A stretch of DNA of 64,000 nucleotides, taken from NCBI RefSeq assembly GCF_963678635.1, contig NC_087065.1:22199480-22263479 (forward strand), read 5' to 3'. Below the pieces are notes generated by a model. That model had not been told where the DNA came from. It saw nothing but the letters and a program-made list of their open reading frames with translations, and did not search any database. Positions 56,142 through 64,000 of this stretch are shown here, one piece after another. Position numbers and translations under genes: made by a program. Source of the stretch: Symsagittifera roscoffensis (Eukaryota > Xenacoelomorpha > Acoela > Convolutidae). Each line of letters begins with the position of its first letter. Position 1 is the first letter of the stretch.

Positions 56142-56930
56142 TTAAAACTTAACTTTCTCTTCAACAATAAATTTCACAAATAGCACATCAGTATCTACAT
56201 CAAGTTTTCCATATCCACTTGTCAAAATATCCATTATTTTGCAAAAAGCTGCAGAATGGGGTCCATTAATTAAACTTTCAAATCTTTTCAAAGTTTCTGT
56301 ATTCATCTCATCTGTTTGAACATGTCTGCTTTCTGTATGTTTCTTTGAAACTGAAGTCGAAATTCTTACGGATTTGTTTGACGTCGACGATGCAGCAGGC
56401 GTAACTGTATTATCAATTCGTTTCTGTCCCCCAACGGCCGGAGATTTCTTGCAAACGTTTTGATTTGGTGAAGTTTGTTTGTTAGATGATGTTGCAGAAA
56501 GCAATAAATTGGGTAAACGTTTTTTGATTGCAGTGAAATCTAACAAATCGAGATTGGCTGCAACAGGTTGTGCTGAATAAGTGAGAGCTAGTTTAAGCTT
56601 GTCAAATAACTCACCGTTTCCTTTGACATCTTTAGCAGGAGAAACTAAGTATTTGAAGCAAGTGAAAATACAAGGAACACTGAAACATTTTTGGGAAGGA
56701 AAAAATTGGTTTAATTGTTCCTCTGAATCTACTTGAAAAAATATATGGTAATGAATTTTTTTTTCATTCTCGACTGAAAAAGGGCAAAATTCAGATTTGA
56801 AGTGGCTTCCAAAAGCATAATTTTTAAAAGTAGATAAATTAGGAATTTTTTCAGTGATAATAAATTTGAAATTTGGTTGAAATTTTTTGAAATAATCAGG
56901 TAACACAACTTCGAACATAGCTTCTGCCAT
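56142..56930 (-). CDS. Unknown protein with Rep-like HxH motif
   Basis: 262 residues from ATG 56930. The first 110 residues show FKFIITEKIP (strand 1), KKIHYHIFFQVDSEEQL (His60-Tyr-His62 and Gln66, like motif II of HUH endonucleases) and FTCFKYLVSPAKD near the place of motif III, though the Tyr-Lys spacing is not the canonical YxxK. The middle (residues 150-205) is Ser/Thr/Lys-rich and disordered; the C-terminus is helical and charged. If the N-terminal domain is an HUH fold it would nick or bind DNA ends. The sequence alone does not prove this. Confidence 0.4.
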   Translation of the reverse strand: MAEAMFEVVLPDYFKKFQPNFKFIITEKIPNLSTFKNYAFGSHFKSEFCPFSVENEKKIHYHIFFQVDSEEQLNQFFPSQKCFSVPCIFTCFKYLVSPAKDVKGNGELFDKLKLALTYSAQPVAANLDLLDFTAIKKRLPNLLLSATSSNKQTSPNQNVCKKSPAVGGQKRIDNTVTPAASSTSNKSVRISTSVSKKHTESRHVQTDEMNTETLKRFESLINGPHSAAFCKIMDILTSGYGKLDVDTDVLFVKFIVEEKVKF

Positions 56931-57053
56931 TTTGTAAAGGAAAAATAATTCGAGTCGTGCTTGAAATCGTTTGTGTTCGAGGAAAGTTGAGGTTTCCTGG
57001 CTCGTTTACAGTTAGATTGTGGTTTGTCTTTGTTTTCAACAGTATCAGAAATT

Positions 57054-57314
57054 TCACTTGTTTGCGCTCGGATTGACTTTCCCGACTTTAGTAATTTTGA
57101 ATTCTTCGCTGCTTAAGGAAAGTCTTTGTACACATTCAAATTCAGCGCCTTCAGTTGCTTTTTGGAAAACTTTCAGGAATACATAAGTTCCAGTTTGGTC
57201 ATATGTTTTCAATGTAGCACGCACTAGTCTTTTACTGTTTTCCGAAATATCAAAATAGCAATCGCCAAAATCTTTATCTGCATTTGCTGTGGTGCTTGTT
57301 TTGGTTTTATTCAT
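57054..57314 (-). CDS. PC4-like small protein (ssDNA-binding/transcription coactivator fold?)
   Basis: 86 residues from ATG 57314. CYFDISENSKRLVRATLKTY, then TGTYVFLKVFQ and VQRLSLSSEEFKI follow the strand-strand-strand-helix order of the PC4/p15 domain (beta sheet, then GxSLxxEEW/F and a helix). Such proteins bind single-stranded DNA. The assignment rests on the pattern only. It is the first gene of the minus cluster, next to the divergent spacer, so it would be transcribed first. Confidence 0.4.
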   Translation of the reverse strand: MNKTKTSTTANADKDFGDCYFDISENSKRLVRATLKTYDQTGTYVFLKVFQKATEGAEFECVQRLSLSSEEFKITKVGKVNPSANK

Positions 57315-57797
57315 TGTAACGAGTAAATTTTCAAAGTAACTTGATTCAAAACTGAATAGAAAGAAATGAATGGTTCCGATTGATTGTATATGTCTGCAAA
57401 AGAAAGCGTTGTATCTATTTTAATTTATATACACATGAAATTTATATCGCAAAGATATTGGATTGCAATTTAGTTCAAATGGATAAGTATTTTGTGCATG
57501 TACAACTGATAAGAATTTTTATGGGTGTTAAAGGTCACAATGTTTAAACGTTATTTTTGATACAAGCTATTTGTTTGAATGCAATTTAGATAAACATAGA
57601 ATACCACGCAAGGTAACATAAATATTTTACACGCCCTCCCTTATTAAACTGATTAAAAACTACATAGGAGGTCTTGAAATTTCTAATTTTAGAAGAACCA
57701 ATCCCTATTTTAATCTCTTGAGGCGTTTTCACAATTCATTTCAGTTTCATTTCTCTCCGCGTTACGTTTGTCATTTTCTTCCAACTTTTCTTCAAAA
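57315..57797. promoter_or_regulatory. Divergent intergenic spacer between minus and plus gene sets
   Basis: About 480 bases separate head-to-head genes (PC4-like on minus, NLS protein on plus). It has no open frame of note and is AT-rich, with a TATA-like 'ttaatttatatacac' at about 57419-57433. It is the natural place for a bidirectional promoter; the position is seen, the function inferred. Confidence 0.4.
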
Positions 57798-58433
57798 ATG
57801 CCTTGTTATATTATTGCCGGATATTCCAATCACGAAAGAATCATTTTTTATGAAACCGTTCACGGTAATTTTGTAGCAATAATTAACGAAGAAAAAAGTT
57901 TCAATTCTGATGAGTGGACTTGTACTCATCACGTTATGATTCCCAAAAATTTTTTACATTTATTCAGTAAACTTTCCTTAAAAATTTCAAAGAAAGACGA
58001 AGAACTGAATATAAAGTATTTGAGTTACCTTACAAATTCTGGTAAATATACGGATCCTGACGAGCCTCTTGCTCTTCAGGTTGATATTTCAACTTTATCA
58101 AAACCAGTAAAAAAAATTTTGTATAAATACGATTGTGATGTTACTCCGATGTGTGAAAACCAGTTAGAATACTTTGAAGAAATTGAATTTTTTGATCGTT
58201 TATGGGGAATGGAACAGATTGAATCACCATCAGTAGTTACCCCGAAAGCTGATCCTTCCCCTGTAGTATCACCATGGCTTGACGAACCGGGTTGCTCAAC
58301 TCCAAAGCGTACCCCTGAGGCTACTGTGAGCAACCACATGAAAAACTTAACCCCTTCTCTTTGTCTAGCGCCAAAGAAAAAAAGGAAGTTAACAACACTA
58401 GAGAAAGCGCAGGAGTATTTGGACCTTATATAA
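57798..58433 (+). CDS. Unknown protein with a C-terminal nuclear localisation signal
   Basis: 211 residues from ATG 57798 (MPCYIIAGYSNHERIIFYET). A longer in-frame opening exists, but its first codon is TTG, so the ATG is preferred. The N-terminal half is mixed alpha/beta without a motif I know. Residues 150-185 are Pro/Ser-rich (SPVVSPWLDEPGCSTPKRTP). Near the end is APKKKRKLTTLEKAQEYL, an SV40-type basic signal, so it should enter the nucleus. It is the first plus-strand gene from the divergent spacer and possibly an early regulatory or replication factor. Confidence 0.55.
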   Translation: MPCYIIAGYSNHERIIFYETVHGNFVAIINEEKSFNSDEWTCTHHVMIPKNFLHLFSKLSLKISKKDEELNIKYLSYLTNSGKYTDPDEPLALQVDISTLSKPVKKILYKYDCDVTPMCENQLEYFEEIEFFDRLWGMEQIESPSVVTPKADPSPVVSPWLDEPGCSTPKRTPEATVSNHMKNLTPSLCLAPKKKRKLTTLEKAQEYLDLI

Positions 58434-58939
58434 CTTTGAAACTGATGTTGAGTTTTATTGATTTTTGTTTGTATTTATTGTGTATAATAATTTAACTTTA
58501 AAATTGAGTTTGAGTTTGTATCTTGTAATTGTTCATTAATTATCACACGATTGGGTTCTGATTAAAAATTTATTTCAAAAGCCTTTAAAAATTGAAGTTA
58601 AAAAAATCATTTATTTTTAATAAATTGACTATTTTTTTTTCAATTAAAAACAAAAAAAAAAATCCGTAAAATTTTCATTTTTTCCACAATTAGGATTTAA
58701 CATATTAACATTGAAGTTCTTATTTACATTAGTGATCTTGAGAAAAAACTGAAAAGCAACCATATATATGCTATTTTTTAGAAAACAAGATTAAAAAAAT
58801 CAATTTCGTTTTCTGAAAAAAGATAATTAACGTCAAAAAAAAACTGTAAAAAAATACTTTTGGATGAAAACTTATGTTGTCATATGTTTATTCAAATAGT
58901 TATCATACAAACTAAACATAATGAAAAATAGTATAAAAG
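58434..58939. other. AT-rich spacer, no gene
   Basis: About 500 bases, extremely A/T-rich with runs of A and T. No coding frame. An acceptor-like tract (tttttttaatgttttttag) follows at 58974-58992, inside the next open frame. Confidence 0.5.
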
Positions 58940-59620
58940 ATGTTTAAAACCAACTTTTTGATAAAAATACTTATTTTTTTAATGTTTTTTAGTTACAGTC
59001 GAATCGCATCCGAGTCACACAATCTGCAAACAGTGACTTCGACGAAAACATCGTTATCAGCTTTTGATGACAAACGCTACATCCTCGATGATGGTCAGCA
59101 GACTCTTCCCTACGGTCACAAAAACATCGTGGGTCAAACTGTGATTGGCATTGATGATAGTGATGACAACACAGCCGCTGTTAATTCTGACCCAACTGAC
59201 GATGACGATTTGGAAAAATGGATGCCATTTTTTGAAGATCGTCAACAGCCAGTTTCGTGGGATTGTGACGATTTCCTAGATGGGGTGTCTGAAGAATTCG
59301 CTAACACTCAAAACGTTGATTGGGACCATCCGGAAATTGATGATGAATACTCTGAGGATAGTTTTGCTGTTGAGAACACACAACCACATCGCTCGCTTCG
59401 ACAACTGATGGAACAGGTCAATAGCAGTTGGCAAACTCCAGACCCCGGTCTGATTCGGGCAGCAGAAACCAACGACAGTGATATTGATAGCGGGGATATC
59501 GCGGATCTGGAGGCCAATACTTCCGATGAGGACGAGTCGTCATTCTTCAACGATTCGTTTTTCGATTATGAAGCAGTTGAAGTAGAAGAACCACGGTCAA
59601 AAAATCGACGAATAGATTAA
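58940..59620 (+). CDS. Acidic protein carrying the pPolB C-terminal tail motif
   Basis: 226 residues from ATG 58940. Residues 1-22 are hydrophobic (FLIKILIFLMFFSYS) and would read as a signal peptide. The same DNA is a good 3' splice site (T-rich tract ending ttttttag), so the hydrophobic leader may be intron read-through and the exon may start at about 58993. Residues 20-65 contain SLSAFDDKRYILDDG followed by TLPYGH, the hallmark found at the C-terminus of Polinton DNA polymerases. The rest is Asp/Glu-rich with DSDDN and DDDDLEKW blocks, ending in a basic SKNRRID. The main polymerase gene starts only downstream, so this tail is displaced or duplicated. Confidence 0.55.
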   Translation: MFKTNFLIKILIFLMFFSYSRIASESHNLQTVTSTKTSLSAFDDKRYILDDGQQTLPYGHKNIVGQTVIGIDDSDDNTAAVNSDPTDDDDLEKWMPFFEDRQQPVSWDCDDFLDGVSEEFANTQNVDWDHPEIDDEYSEDSFAVENTQPHRSLRQLMEQVNSSWQTPDPGLIRAAETNDSDIDSGDIADLEANTSDEDESSFFNDSFFDYEAVEVEEPRSKNRRID

Positions 59621-60995
59621 AACACAAAAAAACACCAAATTAACTTTTGTATAGTAAATAAAATTCAGTTATTTAATATGAGAATTGTCTGTACATAAAA
59701 TTTGACCTACCGCTATTCCGTGTTTAGTGTGTATTTAAGTGCGAGATTTTGTTCAGCTTTGGAACTCGATTAATCTGGGATATAAACAATTTCATTTAAG
59801 CGATAGTGTCTTTAGCATACTTTTGTATGTATTTGTATGTAATTTGAGTTTGAATCAAAGTTGTAAGAAGAATTGAGCAAACAGTCTATAGCGCAGTTAA
59901 ACACTCCCGCTGGTTTCAGAACGAAGATTTGGCAAATCCTTTCCCGAACCAAACATGTAACCACAACGTTCAGTGGGAATACTCAATAATATACCGAAGT
60001 TTTACATACTGTTGTCTCCAAAAATGATCATGTTGAAAAAAATACAAGTATTCATCATCATGCTAAATATTTGAGAAAAATAATAAAAATCAAACTTTTT
60101 AATTGATGACTCATCGTTTTTTCATTTTTCCGAAAAAATGCGATTTTCAACGAGAAGACACAATTTTTTATTATGAGCAAGTGGTGTTATTATGAAAGTG
60201 CATTGAGGGGCACGACTAATGAGATTGTGGGAGTAGATTATTTTTCAATAGTCTTCGAGAAAAACGCTAATCCTCTTAATCCCCCCTAAAACAACAAACT
60301 CATTTCTCTTTACAGAAAAGTTTTTTTTCGGACTTTTTTTTCAAATCGAAAGACAATTGAGACAAATTCATGATGACATGGACCGTGCAACCGCTCCGTG
60401 ATTGACATCATTGATAGCAATGCGCCTGGAAAGTTAAAAAACTGTCATTTTTCAGTTTTTGCTTTACTTATTCATCATTTCAACTGTTTTTGATACTAAT
60501 TTTGACATTTTTATAGGATATTCTGTCCCCATGACAACTGGGATATTTAGGATCTATCATGTGTTGTGACATGCTCAACTTTTATTCGCAATTTCGAAAT
60601 TTTCATCAATTTATATTTTGAATTGATAAAATATAAAATTAAAACTTTTCTCTCTTGGCTCTAAAATCATTTTGGATTAAAATTTAGCCCAAACTTGGTT
60701 GGCTTAGATTAATTTCTATCGTTTGTAATAATTATTAACGTTTCAAACAACAATTTATCTGTTTCGTCCAATCGAATTTGAGTTTGCCAGTTATGGCGGG
60801 AAATTCAAATCTAATTCAAATTTTGGCGGGAACTTTAATTCAAATTCAAAATTACGCGCGCAAAACACAAACCGTTTTCTCTGCAACTGGTAGACGAACA
60901 GTTATGCTTCCCATTTACTGTTGTTTCTGAGTGTAATTTGAGATCACTTGATTCTTTTTCTTTCTTAAAATCAATAGCTTAACTTATTTCAAAAA
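59621..60995. other. Intergenic region containing the right inverted-repeat arm
   Basis: 1.37 kb without a supported gene. Contains the 46-bp inverted-repeat arm at 59961-60006, a run of 'aattcaaat' words at 60.79-60.86 kb, and a T/C-rich leader before the polymerase ATG at 60996. Confidence 0.5.
59961..60006. repeat. 46-bp perfect inverted repeat, right arm
   Basis: Reads ccacaacgttcagtgggaat ... 'accgaagttttaca', the exact reverse complement of 47161-47206, 12.8 kb away. It probably marks an end of the Polinton carrying the minus-strand cluster. Confidence 0.65.
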
Positions 60996-63900
60996 ATGTT
61001 CAAATGCAATTTTTGTCCACTGAAATATGCAAATAAGAGCAATAGAAGTCGCCATGAGCGTGACAAACATTTTGTTGAAAAAGGACTTATTGTTTATCGA
61101 TGCAATGAGTGTTCATTCACGGCTCAAATGCTTTCAAATTTACAAAAACATTCTTCACACTCATGGTCAACTTGGAGGTGTTTGTGATTATTGTCATTTG
61201 GGATTTCATTCGCCCAAAAACTTATCAGCTCATTTACTAGCAACCCATGGTCTTCCTGTTATGAGAGCTGCCTCTGCTGATTTAGCCACTACAAGTGCCG
61301 TTGCTAATGCTGCTCTCGGTGATGTGCATGCTGTCGATGAAGACGAAATCAACGGCACCAATCTTCAAAAAAGTGAGTCTGCTTTTTTCGGTGTTCTTGA
61401 AACGTATGTGATCGGCGGAAACCAACCCATGGATGAAAATCAGCCGATTGACCTTTTGCAATTTATGCAAGAGAAAAAAGATGAAATTCAAAGTCTTATA
61501 ATCGATCGAGTTGCAGAAGGACCTAGAAAAGTTCAGTTCAGCGCTAATTTAGGTTTGGTAAAACCTAAAGTAATAAATGATTCTAGTAAAACTGAGCACG
61601 ACGAGCGGATTGACATTTATGCAAACTCTGATATGAAACCTGTGATGAGCTTAGGATTAGAAGATGATGAGTTTTTTGAAATGGTCGAAAAAATGCAAGC
61701 AGTTTTGGAGACTTTTGCATCTTATGGAAGCGGTTGGGTTTTGCAACACGTAATTCAAGTTTTTGTTAAACTTGCAAAGTTTTCACCAATCCGTGGGTCA
61801 TCTTATATTGACTTGCCTTTTCGAATTCGAATGTCCCAGAATTTGATAAACATTAGAAATCACGAAGATAATAATTGCTTCGAACTTTGCTTTACCGCTG
61901 ATTATAGTCTGAAACATGGTGTTGACCTACTTCTAACTGATCAACAAAAAGCGAACCCAGCAGCTGCGCGGACACAACTTGATACATACACTGCTGAAAG
62001 TGCACACAAAGCCCAAAGTAATTTTGATTCACCCATGAGTTTCGCTTCAATTGGAAAATTTGAACAACTTAACGACGTGCGGGTAAATGTGTTCCAGTAC
62101 CACAAGGGAGATTTGTTGCCTATGTATATATCAAAACGACCAAACCAAGATAACAGCACCCAAACTGAAATATTTGACATGGACCTGCTTCTCTTGTATG
62201 AGCCTGCAAAGCATCACTATGTACTTATAATCGATTTGTTAAAGTTCATCTGCGAAATCAAAGGGTGTAAGTATCGCCCAATTGCACGTTTATGTAGAAA
62301 CTGCTTTCACATTAGTTGGAGTGATGAAACTCACGAGCAACACATCCAGTGTTGTAAGGATCATGAACCTGCTCTAGTAGTCATGCCTTCAGCAGAAAAA
62401 GGTACCAACAGATACGAGTTCAAAAACCTCCAGGCCTTGTGGTTTGTACCACTTGTGATTTATTTTGATTTTGAATCATTTCTGAAACCTGTAGATTCTT
62501 GTCCTGATAATCCATCGCGATCATCTACCCGAGTTGTACAAAAACACGAAGCTTGTGGGTATTCATTGGCTGTAATTGAACACGGAAATTCACAGCCCAA
62601 CTTCTTTGACTATGACAGCTCTGATCAAGGCATGAAAAAGTTTCTCAATCAGTTGCATCAATTAGCGAGAGAGATATATGATCAAAAGCGACGGTTTCCT
62701 CAATTTCTAGAAAGCCAAGAATCGTTGAACAAAGAAAACACATCAACATGTTGGATTTGCTGTATACATTTTACCAATGAGCACGAAAAATGTCTTGACC
62801 ATTGCCATTTTTCTGGAAATTTTTTGGGATGGGCACATGAAAAATGCAATCTCGCAAGACGAACTGTAAATTTCACCCCAGTCATTGGACATAACATCCA
62901 GAACTATGACCTTCACCACATTTGTCTCGCATTGCATGAATGCGAGCCAACAAGTACAATGAGTGTTATACCTAGCACCGACGAAAAATATATATCGTTA
63001 AGCATTGGAGTCCTAATTAAAACTATAACAAGGAAAAACGGATCTGAGCAAAAAGTTTTTGAATACCTCAGATTTATTGACTCATGCAAGCTTTTGAATT
63101 CTTCCCTGCAAAAATTGGTTGATAATCTACCAGCGGAAAAAATGTCAATTTTGAACAAGTATTTTGCAAACGAGACGGAGGAGCAACGGTGTCTGATACG
63201 ACAAAAAGGTTTCTACCCTTATTCGTACATGACCAGAAGAGAAAAATTTGCAGAAAAAGAATTGCCTCCTTTGCAAAATTGGTCCGATGTTTTGAATGGA
63301 GGAAAAGTTGCAGTTTCACAAGCGGATCTGGAACATGCAAGGAAAGTTTTTAGAGTGTTCAAATGTCAAAACTTGGAGGATTATCACAACTTGTATCTCA
63401 AGTGTGATACACTCCTTCTTGCTTGCGTCTTTGAAGAATTTTGACAAATTAGTCACCAAACTTATGGTCTGGACTGCGCGCACCATTTTAGTGCTTCAAA
63501 CTTAGCTGGAGACGCCTTCAAACGTATCTGCAAAGACTCGAATGTTCAGCTTTTATCAGACCGCAGGCATCTCGAAATGGTCGAGAATATGATGCGAGGT
63601 GGTACTGCATCCGTGTTCCATAGTCGCTTTTTCAAAGCCAACAACAAAGAATGCCCCGACTTCAACCCAGATCAACCTAGCACCTACGGGTTTATGATCG
63701 ATGCAAATAACCTCTATGGCGGCGTCATGCAAACGGAGAAATTACCGGTGCGTAACTTTGAGCTAATAGAGCATATAGAAGACGAGGTGATTGTGAACCA
63801 AATCCTCAACATGACTGAAGACTCTTTGATTGGATTTATATTGGAAGTTGATCTCGAGTATCCAGAAGAACTGCATGAGGATCATCAAGATTACCCTTTA

Positions 63901-64000
63901 GCTCCTACTAAAGAAAGTGTACCCCAGGATTGGTTGAGTCCCTACCAAACAAATTTACTCGAGCAGATGAAAAATCAAGACATTGCAAGACGTTCAATTG
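60996..64000 (+). pseudogene. POLB: Protein-primed DNA polymerase B (partial, frameshift and stop)
   Basis: The replicative polymerase of the element; its 3' end lies outside the window. From ATG 60996 two C2H2 fingers (FKCNFC, YRCNEC) are read in one frame. The third finger (CDYCHLGFHSPKNLSAH) and all later parts are one frame over, so a frameshift lies at about 61145-61155. The main frame has the Exo I block YFDFESF (62461), an endonuclease-VII-like zinc/HNH insert (CLDHCHFSGNFLGWAHEKCN), Exo II GHNIQNYD and Exo III YLKCDTLLL. TGA at 63442-63444 then interrupts, where relatives read Arg. In the same frame the polymerase domain continues with motif A (DANNLYGG, 63700-63720) and LSPYQ to the window end. 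Confidence 0.85.

Larger units (their letters stand above)
47161..64000. mobile_element. Maverick/Polinton virus-like DNA transposon(s), degraded
   Basis: The full hallmark set is present: adenain-type protease, jelly-roll capsid candidates, A32-like ATPase, retroviral-type integrase and protein-primed family B polymerase. Genes from 48.17 to 57.31 kb are all on the minus strand; those from 57.80 kb on are on the plus strand, with a divergent spacer at 57.3-57.8 kb. The polymerase continues past the window. The 46-bp inverted repeat ends at 60006, before the polymerase, so either two elements adjoin or one is rearranged. The right boundary is unknown. Confidence 0.85.

Overview
The window is AT-rich eukaryotic (invertebrate animal) genomic DNA, not a microbial chromosome. 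It has sparse single exons, many interspersed repeats, LINE and DNA-transposon remnants, tandem minisatellites and a segmental duplication. Two closely similar paired C2H2 zinc-finger exons, of the kind spliced onto BTB-ZF genes such as lola, hint at an arthropod. This is weak evidence and the species cannot be named from the sequence.

Layout. 0-4 kb: repeat-derived DNA without a convincing gene. 4.1-4.5 and 8.6-9.1 kb: two paralogous two-finger C2H2 exons, with a badly decayed LINE between them (5.4-7.5 kb) and an inverted repeat around that interval (about 5.0-5.3 and 9.9-10.2 kb). 10-15.9 kb: degenerate tandem repeats and no clear genes. 16.0-17.7 kb: satellite with a period of about 345 bp. 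19.69-33.41 kb: two nearly identical tandem units of 6,858 bp, with diverged partial copies on both sides. Each unit holds a MULE-type, TIR-flanked non-autonomous element with a 9-bp target duplication that carries a gene exon and a LINE fragment. 34.7-42.2 kb: more pieces of this MULE family, an internally deleted MULE transposase, a G-rich MITE cluster, a hAT-type MITE and a single C-type-lectin-like exon. 42.2-46.0 kb: a 5'-truncated LINE inserted into a third copy of the MULE-family sequence, then LINE debris with a degenerate 2A peptide, a PHD-like finger and an FADD box. 46.1-46.6 kb: hAT transposase tail.

The main system is at 47.2-64 kb: a Maverick/Polinton (virus-like self-synthesising DNA transposon). 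A tightly packed minus-strand cluster encodes an adenain-like maturation protease, candidate major capsid, a small basic protein, a small amphipathic (pVI-like) protein, candidate minor capsid, retroviral-type integrase, a Polinton N-terminal 'YAEEF' protein, a small KRK-type protein, an A32/FtsK-type packaging ATPase, several small proteins, a DxE nuclease-like protein, a conserved unknown, a protein with an HxH motif and a PC4-like protein. On the plus strand lie an NLS-bearing protein, an acidic protein containing the tail motif of Polinton polymerases, and protein-primed DNA polymerase B, which runs off the window. Neighbouring genes often overlap by 8-11 nt or are separated by 2-7 nt, so the cluster is probably expressed from few transcripts.

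This Polinton copy is decaying. The integrase lacks the first catalytic Asp. There are frame changes in the protease tail, ATPase front and polymerase front, and in-frame stops in the YAEEF protein, the 55.7-56.1 kb gene and the polymerase. The capsid-type genes remain open. A perfect 46-bp inverted repeat (47161-47206 and 59961-60006) frames the minus cluster and two plus genes but excludes the polymerase. Either two Polintons abut here or one has been rearranged.
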